Below, one piece after another: positions 38,595-49,827 of a stretch of DNA of 64,000 nt. A program made the translations under genes and the position numbers. The stretch is from the NCBI GenBank assembly GCA_016987375.1, contig PJRA01000506.1, positions 204,296 to 268,295 of the forward strand, in the 5' to 3' direction. The notes beneath the pieces are model-generated. The model worked only from the letters and a program-made list of their open reading frames with translations, had not been told where the DNA came from and ran no database searches. Origin of the DNA: Brachionus koreanus (Eukaryota > Rotifera > Eurotatoria > Ploima > Brachionidae). Numbering within the stretch: position 1 is the first letter of the stretch; each line of letters starts with the position of its first letter.

Positions 38595-41500
38595 ATGAAA
38601 AATTTAGTAATTCAAATCAAATTTTGTTTATTGTTTATATTTATACGAATTAGTTGTTTAAATTTGGAGACCAAAAATATAATTTTGCACAGTCCAGTCT
38701 TTGCCAAAGACACAAATTTTGGATATTCGGTTGCAGGATATCAAGTCGACGGAGACCCATGGATTCTAGTCGGCGCGCCACTTACCGAACGAGAGCGATA
38801 TCATGGACAAATGACTAAAAGTCGTGAGGGTGCTGTTTATCGATGTAGAATAAACACGCCTAATAGCTGTTTTATGCTGCCGTTTGATAAAAAAGATTGG
38901 AGTGAAGTGAGAGATCACTACGGAATTTATTATTCTGAAAACAAAACCAATCAATTACTAGGCTCTACTTTATTAGTAAACGATGACATTATCATGACAT
39001 GTGCACCTAATTATAGGTATGTAACTCGAATGCTGGGACAAGACGAGTTCAGATATGAGCCAACTGGAACTTGTTTCACTCTTCGTGATAAAATGAGAAA
39101 ATTTGAAGAGCATTCTCCTTGCAGAAATTGTAAGGCTTCAAATTTTATTCTATTTTTTTTCAAGTTTATTTTTTTAAGCATTATGGGGCCATCATAGACA
39201 AGGCTATTGTCAAGCTGGATTCTCAGCAGCCATTTCAAAAAATGACTCGTCTTTGTTTATTACTGGACCTGGTGCTTGGTACTGGCAAGGCATGGTCTTT
39301 TCAATAAATATATTCAATAAAGAAATAAGACATAAATATCCGACAAGAAGTGGAGAAGGAAAAAATGATGACAGTTATCGTGGATACGCTTTGGATGTAG
39401 CCCATTTTGATAATGACATTTACGAGGATATTGTAGTGAGCTCGCCAAGAGCAAACAACTGTAAGGGTTATATAGAAATTTTTAGCTCAAATTTTCGTCT
39501 TCTAAAAAAAATAAACGGAGAACAAGTAAAATTTTTTTTTTAATTAAACATGAATAGCTTTTTTATTTTTATTGATAATGAAAAGATTGGAGCCTATTTT
39601 GGTGCTTCTTTGATTGCACTTGACTTGAATAGTGATTTAGCTTCAGATATTGTAATTGGCTCCCCTATGTTTAAAAAGGACACAGAAAATTATGATATCG
39701 GACGAGTGGACATTTTCATTCGTGACAAAAAATCAAATGGATTTGTTTTCAAAAAATATACTTTGTATGGTTTTAAGCGAAGATCACGCTTTGGTAGTGC
39801 CATTACTAAGCTTGGAGACATCAATGATGATGGATTTAATGGTAAAATAAAATTCCTTAAAAAAAATAAATCTTTATTTTGAAAAAATTATTTAGATATA
39901 GCAGTTGCGGCTCCATATGATGGAGACGATAATTCCGGAATTGTTTATATATTTAATGGAAATAGTTACGGATTAGATATGAGTCCTAGTCAAGTATATT
40001 AGATATTTAGCCAAAATATTGTAAAAAAATAATTTTCAATTGTTTTAAGATCATTAAAGGTTCTGATTATGGTATGAAGACATTTGGCTTTTCACTTTCA
40101 GGAGGGCTAGATTTGGATGGAAATGAATATCCTGATCTTATTGTCGGAGCTTATAAGTCCAATGCAGTTGCATACATTAGAGCCAAATCAGTGATAAAGA
40201 CTAAAATTTTAACTCAAGTTAATCCTAAGGCTATTGATTTTGACTCACAAAAGTATTATTGCGATGCAAACAAAACAAAATTTTGGTAAATTTTATTTAA
40301 ATATAGATTTTTTTTTTACATTTTTTATTATTCTTTAAGTGTTAATTTCGAATATTGTATAGAATATTTTGGCAAATCATTGCCTAAAAATATGAGTAAG
40401 ATAATTTAGATCAATGATTAAACATAAATTAAAAAAATATACATTTTTTAGAAATATCTATAAATCTTGAGCTCGATATTGACAAATTTCAAAACAAAAG
40501 TCTAATTAGAGCAAATTTCAATGAAACAAATTCATATCATCTAATACATAACTATACATTCAAATTGAATAGTAGAAGTTGTTTTAGACAAGTTATTAAA
40601 ATAAAGGTAAGATCTTTTGTTTTTCTTTATGTAGTTTTGAAAATTAAAATTCCAAATTGGAAAGCGAAGTAGCTGTAGCATTGACAGAGTTATTCGGAGG
40701 TTTTTTTTAAATATAATCACAAATTATTAGAAGTTTTTTTTTGTGAAATTTGTGTGATTGAATATAAATATGATATAATTGAAAAAAAAATTTTAATTCG
40801 AATCTAAATTTTATTCAAAGACCTAGGTTTTCATGCAAGATTGATATTTTTTCATAATTTTTGAGGTGATCAGTTTTTAGTAGAAAAAAATTCATTCATT
40901 TTTTGCAATTCTTCTGTTGATTAATAAAAAATTCAAGAACATTTAAACTAAAAATTTATTTACCATCGATTAATTTTTTGCTTCCAATTATTTATACTTT
41001 GTGTCTAAAGGTAAAGTTGTTTTTAAGTCACGACTCGACTTTTATATGCTATTTAATGGATTGTGTTTCATGGAACTAGATCTTCTTTTTAGTCAAATGA
41101 GAAAAATTTAAATTAATTAATCATTAGTTAAAATTAGACTTTAAAAGTTATTGATATTTTTAAATGTATAATCAGCTTAGATGTTTTTTTATTAAATAAA
41201 AATAATCTAAATATGAATTTATTATTTTAATGTAAATTTATCACCTCAAAAATAATCAAAAAATAACAAATTTAAATAGAAGTAATAGTAGGAGTTAATA
41301 CTGCAACCCTTTCGGTAAAGTTACCTTGAAGCTATAGCAGTAGATTCGACTGATTCATGAGCCATTTGTCCAGGTTATTTTTGAAACTGTTTATTGATAC
41401 AGAATTTACTTTATGCTGAGTTAAACTGTTTCAAAAACTAACTACTCAGTTATTTAAACAATGATGTTGTTGCAATCAGTTTTTCACTTTTTCTTTCACA

Positions 41501-44500
41501 ACCTATTATGAAAAGAATTTAAACCATTCTCAAAGTTAATAGTTTCTTTCCCATTAATTATTTTATTGTCCGATTCTTTGTTCTACCTTTTCTTTTTATA
41601 TTTTATTCCATAAGAACAAGCAAAATTTTCTACAGTAGTTAATTGATCTAAATATTTTTTTATTTTAAATTTCTGATTGAAAAAAAATTTCAAAATTTAT
41701 TAAATTTATTTTATTTAGGAAAAAAAATGATGTAAGACCAAGCGCCAAAAAAATCCTCGGAGTTTTGAGTGTTAAATAGTTGAATTAAATAATCTATCAT
41801 GCGTCTAATTTTGAGTTCAGTTAAATTAATCATTCTAAGTCTAGTCGAGTAATCATAATTCCAAAGTCAAGAAATGATCTTTGTCGTTCTTCTTCGTACC
41901 ATCTCGATTTCAGAAATGTCTTTTTCAAGAAATAGAAACCATAAACTCTAGATGAGATCTTTCCAGTGCATTATTTCAAGAAAATCTCATTCTCAATAAA
42001 AAACCAAATTTTTAAAATTATCGATAGGACAAAATAATATAAATTAATAAAAAAAATAATTTCTCTTATAAACATAGAGGAGCTCAATCAGAAATTCAAA
42101 GAAAAGTTTATAAATTTTCGAATGAAAAATACTTTTAGGAAAAGATTGATTTTTCAAAAACATAAACTCATTTAAATAATTTTTTTATTTTCTTCTAAAA
42201 TTTTTAAATGTCATTTAAAAATAAAGCATAATTGTTTATATAGACTTTATTTTTTTACTGAATTAAATGAATATTATTAATATCTACCACCTAAAATTAA
42301 ATAATCATAGATCAATTTTTATAAATTTTATTTAGTTAATATGTATATATTTTTTTTAATTATGATCAGAAAAATCTTCGTGACAAGCTTAGTCCAATAA
42401 ACTGTCGAATAAATCTCACATTACCGAGATACGATACAGAATGGGAATTATTACCCATGTTTGGTTCGATCCAAGATTCATCTAAAATACACGAAATTCG
42501 ATTCTTAAGAAACTGTGGGCCGGATGATATTTGCATTCCTGATTTACAAGTCACTGCCTCAACGTAAATATAACAATCTCAGTTAAATTTGTTTTCTATA
42601 TTTATGAATTATTTTTAGTCCAACAAAAAAGTTTATTTTTGGATCACAAAATTATATTGATATTAACATTAGAGTGGAAAATACCAAAGAAGATGCTTTT
42701 GAATCGCAATGTCACATTAACTTGCCGTACGGAGTTAATTTTGTAAAAGCTTTTGTCACACAAAATTCATTGGTATTGTTGATTTTTTAAATTGAATTTG
42801 AATAAAATTCTTTTTTTAAATTTAAGTCACAACAACTATTTTTACCTTGCTACCAAAATAAAAGATCAAATAGTACAAAAATTATCTGTGATATTGGAAA
42901 TCCAATGATTTCAGGATCATCTGTAATTAATTGATTTAATATTTCATTTGCATTGAAAAAAATATTTAAATTTTTAAATTCAAGAAAAGTTTCACAATCA
43001 GAGTAGCCCCTCAAAATTTAATCTTAAATGAAGAAGTACTTAAATTTAATATAACAGTGATCAGGTAAAAAAAAAATCTAACTAAATAATTAAATAATTT
43101 TTTTATTTTTAGTTCAAATAAAGAAAATTTAATTACTACATTCGACAATGAGCACTACGTATATGTAGTATTAGATGCTGTTCCAAAATTAGCCCTAATT
43201 GGCAAACAGTATCAAGAGCAAGTAATCTATGATTCAAAGTTAACCTCAAACTCGAAAAAATATGCCTACGAAACTGAATTTGACATTGGTCCTGAAATAA
43301 TGCATGAATATAAAATTCTAAATAAAGGTCCAAGTAAATTTTCATTGAGTGAAATAATTATAACTTGGCAAAATCAAATAAAAATTGGCAAAAAAAACGA
43401 AAATTTTTTGTACTTAATGGATGTGCCTTACACAGAAGGTCCTATTCAGTGTGATGTCGAAAATTTTTTAATAAATCCTTTAAATCTGACGGTAATAAAA
43501 CTATCAATTACTTGAAAAAAAATTATTACTTTTATTTTACAGAAATTAAGTGATGATAAGATTAAGAATCCAGAAAAATATTATTTCGAAATTAAAAAAG
43601 TTAAAAGAGGCATTCATACAAAGAAAAATGATTTTTCTACTAATATTTTGAGCCTTTTACCAGCAGAGTTCTATGTTAACACCTATCGGAATGTGTTTTT
43701 TGACATAAATATGGAAATGGTAGACTGTGCTTCAGGTATTGTCAACACCAATCAAGTTCATAAAAGCAAAATAAAATTCAATTCGAATAAATTAAAAATG
43801 ATCAATACTGAACTATACAAAAAATATTGTTCATTTATTCATTGTAAAATAAATGATTTAAATGCAGATGAATCTGCATTGATTCGATTAAGATTTAGAC
43901 TTTGGGCTAAAACTTTGGCCAAGGTAGTTTTATTTTACTTCCAATTATTCAAAATTTTTTAAATTTATTTTTTCTCAAAGAATCCAGAGATATACTCCAT
44001 AAAAACAGATGCAATGTCAGTTGTTACACAAATACCATATAAAAATTTGAATATTAATTTAAATCAATATCAAAATTCAATAAAAGTAAGTTATTTTTGG
44101 ATATAATATGTCAAACTGGTTTTAAAAAAATATGCATTTGTCCAAATTTTTTTGAAATTTTAATTTAAATTTTTTAGCTACTGTTTATATTGAATCAGAT
44201 TTTTATTAGATAATTTACAGTTATTTTTTTTTTACCCTATTCTATCCTAGTGGATAATGGGGAGGAGCTCATCTCCTTTTCAAGTACCTTTTTGAGCAAC
44301 AGCTCCGATCTGACACAGAGGCTACTGCATCGAGCGGATTTGACGAAAGGGGTTTAAACATGCGCCCCGTATTGCAGAGACATTTTGAAGATTTTTCCAC
44401 CCTCAGTGGGTTTTGAACCCTCCACCCTCTGCATGACTAACACACAAACCACTCGGCTATACGGGCTACAATTTACATTTATTAGGGAATTTTTTTTATT

Positions 44501-47500
44501 ATTGATCGAAATTTTATTTTAAAATGGAAAAAATTTCTGTAATAATTCCTGAAAAACACTAAAATAATCAAGATGAAGAAATTCAAGACAGACATCTAGG
44601 ATAAAATGGTATAAAAATCATCGTTGAATAAGTAGCTCAAATGCTTCTCAAAATTTATAAATAAATTATTTAATCTCTTATTATCAAGCACCAGAGCTTG
44701 AAAAGCCGTCTGCCATTGAATTCTAATGGTTAATCTAAATCTTAAAAATTATTTTCTATCATAAATCATCAATTTTTTTAACGTAAATTTTGGTTAATTA
44801 GCAATTTTTGTTTCAAAAATTCTGATCAATATTGCAGTATTATTTGTATTTATTATTCATTTTAAAATGATTTGACAGAATTTTGAAATATTGAATTCAT
44901 AAACGAACTAAAAAGTGGTTGAATTTAAAATTTGTTTCAAATCTAATAATTAATAAAAAATTAATTCCATTAGGAATTAGAGTTGGGTTAATTTAGTTAA
45001 TTAATTATTATTTTAAGAGTTTATTAATGATCACTAAAATACAAAAAAATTTTTTTTTGAATAATAATTATAATTAAAACAAATTTAAAGTTTCAGCGCA
45101 TTTTTATATTTTTTTTTGTTGAAAACGGCTAAATAAATTTTCCTTTCTTCTATCTAAATTCATATGCTCTTTTTTCTTAAATTGAAAGCAAAAAAAAACA
45201 CATTGAATAATTTTTAAAAAAGCCTTTCGAAATTTAACATGTAAAAATGGATAGAGAATGGGATTTAGTGTGGAATTGAACCATAGGAGCCAAAAAGCAA
45301 ATTCGTATACATGTTCATTGATAGCGTTTGTCCAAACTGCTTTAATTAAAGTCAAAAATGTATAAGGTGCCTAAAATTTTCAAAATTGAATTATGTAAAA
45401 TTAAAAATAAAAAAAAATACCCAACAAAAAACAAATGCGAAAACTAATATAAAAAGAGAGCGTGCAGCTTTTTTGTCTTTGGTCAAATTTCTACTCGATT
45501 GATTTTTTTTGGGCTTCAAATACGAAGTGTATTGATTTGTAGAACTTTTCGATCCAACAAGAATACTTGTACATGCAGCATGATTTGATTCTAGAGCTAA
45601 AGACACTAGCGACTTAGAGTTTTTCTTGTGAATTTTTTCATTAGTTTTATCCTCGATATCATTGAGTAAAAAGTTTGATTCGTTTTTTATTTTTCCAGTT
45701 CTTGGTATATCATCAGAGCTACAAGAGCCAGATGATGAAGGAGAGTTGACCAATTTTTTTTTTACCATCTCTTGACCATATTTTTGGTTTTGTTTTATTT
45801 CTAAATTGTCGACTGTATCTATTTTTTTTCTGATATTGCCAATGCTTTTTTCTATGTTAAAAGTCGGTTTTTCTGTCCTAATTAATCCTCGAGATCGTTT
45901 TCTAATATTTAAATAAACAGCCAAGTTCAATCCACATATGCTGATTAGCGGAGCAAAAAATTCAACACAAGCAGTAGCTGTCAAATAGACTAAATTATCG
46001 TGAAAAGCTACTTGACATTCTCCTTCTTTAACTGATTGCTCTTCTGAAATTATCTCCCAGAAAACTATTGCAGGAGCATAGTTAAAAAATGCAATAGACC
46101 ATACAGTTATTATAATGAACAACGCTTTGGATACCCGCTGACTAGAAACATACTTAAGTCCGCGGCTTACCAACAAATAACGATCAAGACTAATAACAAC
46201 AATGCATAAAACAGATGCACTACCTACAACATAGTCAAGCACTAACCATACTGTACAAGCCATTTTACCAAATTTCCACAATCGATTGTTAAGCATGAAT
46301 GGTGCATACGGTGGTATCAGAATTCCAATTAGCAGATCGGCTATTGATAAATTAAGAATAAAATAATTTGAATATTTTCTTAGATTTTTGTCGATTACAA
46401 ATGCTGTAATTACAAATACATTACCAATTATTGTAATCGATGACATCAAACCTGCAACAATAGCTATCAACACTGTCAGCCATGGTGCATAAGTAAGGCT
46501 TGAATTTTCATTCGTAGTAATGCTGTTGATTAATCTAGTGAAAGAGCTGAGATTTGAACTAGAAATGTTGCTGTGATGTGTATCAATTTCCAAATAATCA
46601 TTATTAATTTGGTTAAATGAATCGATCATTTTATTGAGTTTTGATTATTTTAAATCATATTTTTTCTAAATAATAGAAATAAAATATTTTTGATTATATC
46701 TTTAAATATTAAATCTAGAAGAAATTTGATAGTTTTGAATCTTTTTTTTTCGAAAAAAAAGTTTGATTTTATTTATAAAAAATTTTAAAAAATCAGACAA
46801 AAATTGTTTAGATTTGATCTTGGATGTCAGTTCATTTCAAATAAAAAATAGATATCTTTACTAATAAGGCAAATTTAAAAAATAATTTTTTTTGATTGAC
46901 TATGATTCAATTATTTCCAACATTTGAAATTAATGAAAAAGAATCTAATAATAATTAACGAAAAAATTTATTTAAGTTTATATTAAAATAAAATGAAAAA
47001 TATCGATTTATTGTATCATGTTAACTTGAAAGATAATAATTTTTATTTTACTTTAGGAAATATTCAAAAATTTAAACATCTAATTATACGGAAGGTCAAA
47101 ATTGGCTTGTTACAAAAATTAGGCATTAACAATCAGACAATTGTATCAAGGAGTCTTATTAACTAGATTTCAAAAATATTTCGCATAACTATTGAAAAAT
47201 AAGACTTAATTAATTATTTAAGATTAAGAATTTTAATGAAATCAAGGCCAATCTCTAGTGTGATTCTTTGTTTGTTATTACAATTGAAATTTTGCTGTTT
47301 CTGAAGATTTTTTTTTTTAAATTTATGTAAAATATGGAAATCAAGATTTTCTAATCAATGAAAAATATACTGATTTAAATTAAGGCATTGTCTTTTTAAA
47401 AATGTTCTTATAACTCAAACAATTAATTAAATTTTGTTTCATAATTTTCTCGATATTTTCAAAAAATAGTTCTGTTTAAATAATGAAAATTAGATTTAGA

Positions 47501-49716
47501 GTTAAGAGAAAAATTAATTTTTTTATTTAAAGCATAAAAACGAAAATTAAAAACAAATTTTCAGTCTATAAAAAAATTTGTTCAATAATTGATTTTAAAA
47601 TATATTAATTTTCGTGAAAATATGTTGGGAAAGATGTCTAAAAAATTTTACGCTCAAAAATAAAACTAATTTTTATTTTTTTTCTTAGGTTTAGAACTAT
47701 TTACACTAAGAATCACATGAAAAAAATAATTGTAATTTAATGATTGGCATTTCAACAAGAAAATGTATTGCTTAAAAAGTTATTTAACAAAAATAAATTG
47801 TAATTTTCTTTTTTCTTAGTCATTAGACAAATGAGATGCGTGATTTCTTTGTCAGTTTACCTTTTTTAACATTAATTTTAAATCATGCGGACAAATCTCA
47901 TCAGTCTCATTAACAAAAGACACGAAAGTCTAATCCTGAAAAATATCTAGTATTTTTGCCTCTATTTTTCAATTAGATTATTTAATGAAGCGTTGATCAC
48001 TTTAATAAACTTGTTGAAATTCTACTAATTCATGTTTTACTTTATATTGGGGTTCAATCGACTAAGGAGAAAATATTCTTACTTTTTTTATAACTATTAA
48101 TTTTTAATTATAAAATAGATTATTCATTAGAAATCTCTTGATGATTCCATGTGAATTTTGAAAATTCAATCTATTACAAATCAGTATAGTTCAGTTTGTA
48201 TTTGACATTAACACAAAAGCATGCAAATTCAAATGACCAAAAATTCAAGCTTACCTGAAGGCATAAATTTAGATTTCGAAAAATTGTGTGTTTTAAGTAT
48301 CATAAAACAGAAAATAAAGTCTGGAAAAGTCATAACTTAAAAGCTTTCTTATTCGACAATCGTAGCTATACTTAAAGTCATTAAAACAGGAACCCGGCTT
48401 ATTCCAAAATTCAATTAAACTTCTCATATGTCTTAATTGACTTCCAATTTCGAATTCCTGTAAATAATTTTATGAAATTTATAATTCAGAAATTAAACCC
48501 TTAATAATTGATCAGTTTCGAATTATTATAAAATGTTCCCACTAAGAAATATATGAAAAAATTTTCCTCTAATGATAGCGAAAATAATTAAAAATTTTTG
48601 ATAATGTGTAAATTAAAACAAAGCTTTAAATTTATTTTTCATAATAAATAAATTAAAATTCCTTTAAAAAAATTATACAATCATTTCTAAATAAATATTT
48701 TCTTCCAGCTTGCTTTAATATTTTACACTTGGGATTTAATTAATTGATTTTTATTATTCACAGATCGAAACAATAGCATATCCCAAAGAAAGAAAACAAA
48801 TGCTCAAGCATATTGACATTAGAATTATTATACTATCTCTATTAGCAGGAATAATACTTCTTATATTACTCACAATGATTCTTTGGTGTGTAAGTATCTA
48901 ATTATATTTAAATTAATTTTTTTTTAATTTGAATAAAATTTTGTAACTAATTTAAAAAAGTGTGGATTTTTTCGCCGATTCGAACCAAGTGAAGATTCAA
49001 GAACTAAACTAAGTGAAACAGCTACTAGTGATGAAGAAATGTCTACCTCGAACGATGTGATCGATGTTGCCAAGGACTTATCAAAATCTGAAAATGAAAA
49101 CATCAACTTGCTTTCGTCAATAGATCCAAATGTTTCATTTAAACAACCTTATGTTCAATCAGACACTATATGTTCGAACAAACAAAAACAGACGCTCATT
49201 GACTTAAATAATAGTCCTATTAATGCTAAAAGCTTAAGCAATGGCTTCACTAACAGAATACAGCTATTTTCATCACCTAAAAACGAATACAAAAATTTGA
49301 ATAATTTGATTAAGTCTGATGAAATATATGGATTTACTCCTCTAAATCAAATAATGAAATCAGATACCAATTTAAATCAATTGAGTACATTTCAAGGTAA
49401 CTCAAAAAATAATACCATATCTAGTGGAAAAATATCGAATAAAGGCATAAACATACCTGTAAAACAAAGTAAGGATGAACAAAAATTTATAAGACAGAAT
49501 ATGGGTTCATGTACAAATCGCCTTCCTCCTGTTCCCAGGAGAAATTCCAAAGCTGGCAATAATAATTCCACTATTAATCTCCCGCCTAATAATTCCTTAA
49601 AAAATGTTAACAAACTTAATAGTACTGTGGGACTAAACAAAACAGGATCGTCATCAAATGTATCTTCTTGCGAAACCTCACCTTCAATAATAAAGTCATA
49701 CTATCAAAAATTGTAA
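38595..49716 (+). CDS. Integrin alpha subunit, RGD-receptor type, with very long cytoplasmic tail
   Basis: Adhesion receptor alpha chain; pairs with a beta subunit and binds extracellular matrix. Sixteen exons: 38595-39129, 39179-39525, 39586-39841, 39896-39993, 40050-40285, 40340-40395, 40452-40606, 42370-42563, 42619-42772, 42827-42922, 42985-43064, 43113-43491, 43543-43923, 43981-44085, 48764-48889, 48961-49716. In-phase sum 1317 residues. Signal peptide (1-22), then a beta-propeller with FG-GAP repeats and calcium loops [18 protein letters not shown] and DLDGNEYPD; no inserted I domain. CQAGFSA...GPGAWYWQG is typical of the alpha5/alphaV/PS2 branch. Leg domains show NCGPDDIC and CDIGNP. 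KKVKR (880-884) is a possible furin site making heavy and light chains. Membrane helix about 1045-1065, then GFFRR (1068-1072), the GFFKR variant. The tail has about 250 residues; most integrin alpha tails have a few dozen. It includes PPVPRR (1255-1260), an SH3-type ligand. Confidence 0.95.
41290..41970 (-). mobile_element. Decayed LINE ORF2 3' part
   Basis: Antisense in intron 7 (40607-42369) of the integrin alpha gene. Reading minus: [17 protein letters not shown] then [16 protein letters not shown] (about 41930-41790), a region corresponding to the stretch after the reverse transcriptase, then toward the 3' end [12 protein letters not shown] (about 41400-41360). Several stops and frame changes. 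A 5'-truncated dead copy, apparently the same general type as the fragments at 25740 and 31443. Confidence 0.65.
44221..44470 (-). mobile_element. tRNA-derived SINE
   Basis: About 250 bp, clearly richer in G+C than its surroundings, in intron 14 of the integrin alpha gene downstream of the nested GPCR gene. On minus it begins GTAGCCCGTATAGCCGAGTG, with a pol III A box (TAGCCGAGTGGTT) and, 37 nt on, a B box (GGGTTCAAAACC). A tRNA-unrelated body follows, ending CCACTAGGATAGAATAGGGT and a poly-A tail of ten. No 3' acceptor strand pairs with GTAGCCC, so it is not a working tRNA. The head looks derived from a Ser- or Leu-type tRNA. Confidence 0.8.
45020..45025 (-). terminator. Poly(A) signal candidate, GPCR gene
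   Basis: AATAAA on minus about 80 nt past the stop codon of the histamine-like receptor gene. Confidence 0.45.
45104..46629 (-). CDS. Aminergic GPCR, histamine H3/H4-like
   Basis: Seven-helix receptor nested antisense in intron 14 of the integrin alpha gene. Two exons, 45421-46629 and 45104-45370, split by a 50-bp intron inside CW|APYT of helix 6; total 491 residues. The extracellular N terminus carries Asn-Xaa-Ser sequons. Landmarks: GN (N70, 1.50), LSIADLL (D98, 2.50), amine-binding Asp D132 (3.32) in LDY, DRY 149-151, the ECL2 Cys C205, W403 (6.48) and NPILY 439-443. The stretch [15 protein letters not shown]...EGEC and [10 protein letters not shown] closely follow histamine H3/H4 receptors. 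E223 sits at 5.46, the acidic residue that contacts histamine in H3/H4. Loop 3 is long (about 140 residues), ending KKAARSL; the C terminus is short and basic. Gi coupling is inferred from the family. A muscarinic-related receptor is the main alternative. Confidence 0.88.
48961..49716 (+). other. Last integrin exon: extended cytoplasmic tail
   Basis: One exon of 251 codons plus stop holds the whole cytoplasmic tail. Beginning [15 protein letters not shown], it is hydrophilic, rich in Asn, Ser and Lys and probably disordered, with acidic patches (SDEE, SENENIN). Possible docking sites include YVQSD, EIYGF and PPVPRR. The frame is continuous and its composition matches the coding exons rather than the flanks, which argues against read-through into non-coding DNA. 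A candidate AATAAA at 49822-49827 lies about 105 nt past the stop. Confidence 0.85.
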
Positions 49717-49821
49717 TCTTTATTTAATTTATTTTTTAATTGGTGAGTTTTAATTTATTTATATGAATGTGTAAATAATAAGTGTGACAAGTTATTTATT
49801 TTGTGTGAGGCTCTAAATTAA

Positions 49822-49827
49822 AATAAA
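49822..49827 (+). terminator. Poly(A) signal candidate, integrin alpha gene
   Basis: AATAAA about 105 nt past the integrin stop, preceded by a GT-rich stretch (TTTTGTGTGAGG). Confidence 0.5.

Noticed and set aside
5880..40720. Possible repeat shared by about 5881-5930 and 40655-40710 (GAAA.CG.AGTAGC...TTGAC.G)
   Set aside because: Similarity is partial over about 50 bp with several gaps; too weak by eye to call without an alignment.
44400..44470. tRNA gene on minus
   Set aside because: A and B boxes are present, but the 3' half has no sequence pairing with the 5' GTAGCCC, and a unique body and poly-A tail follow. It is a SINE head.
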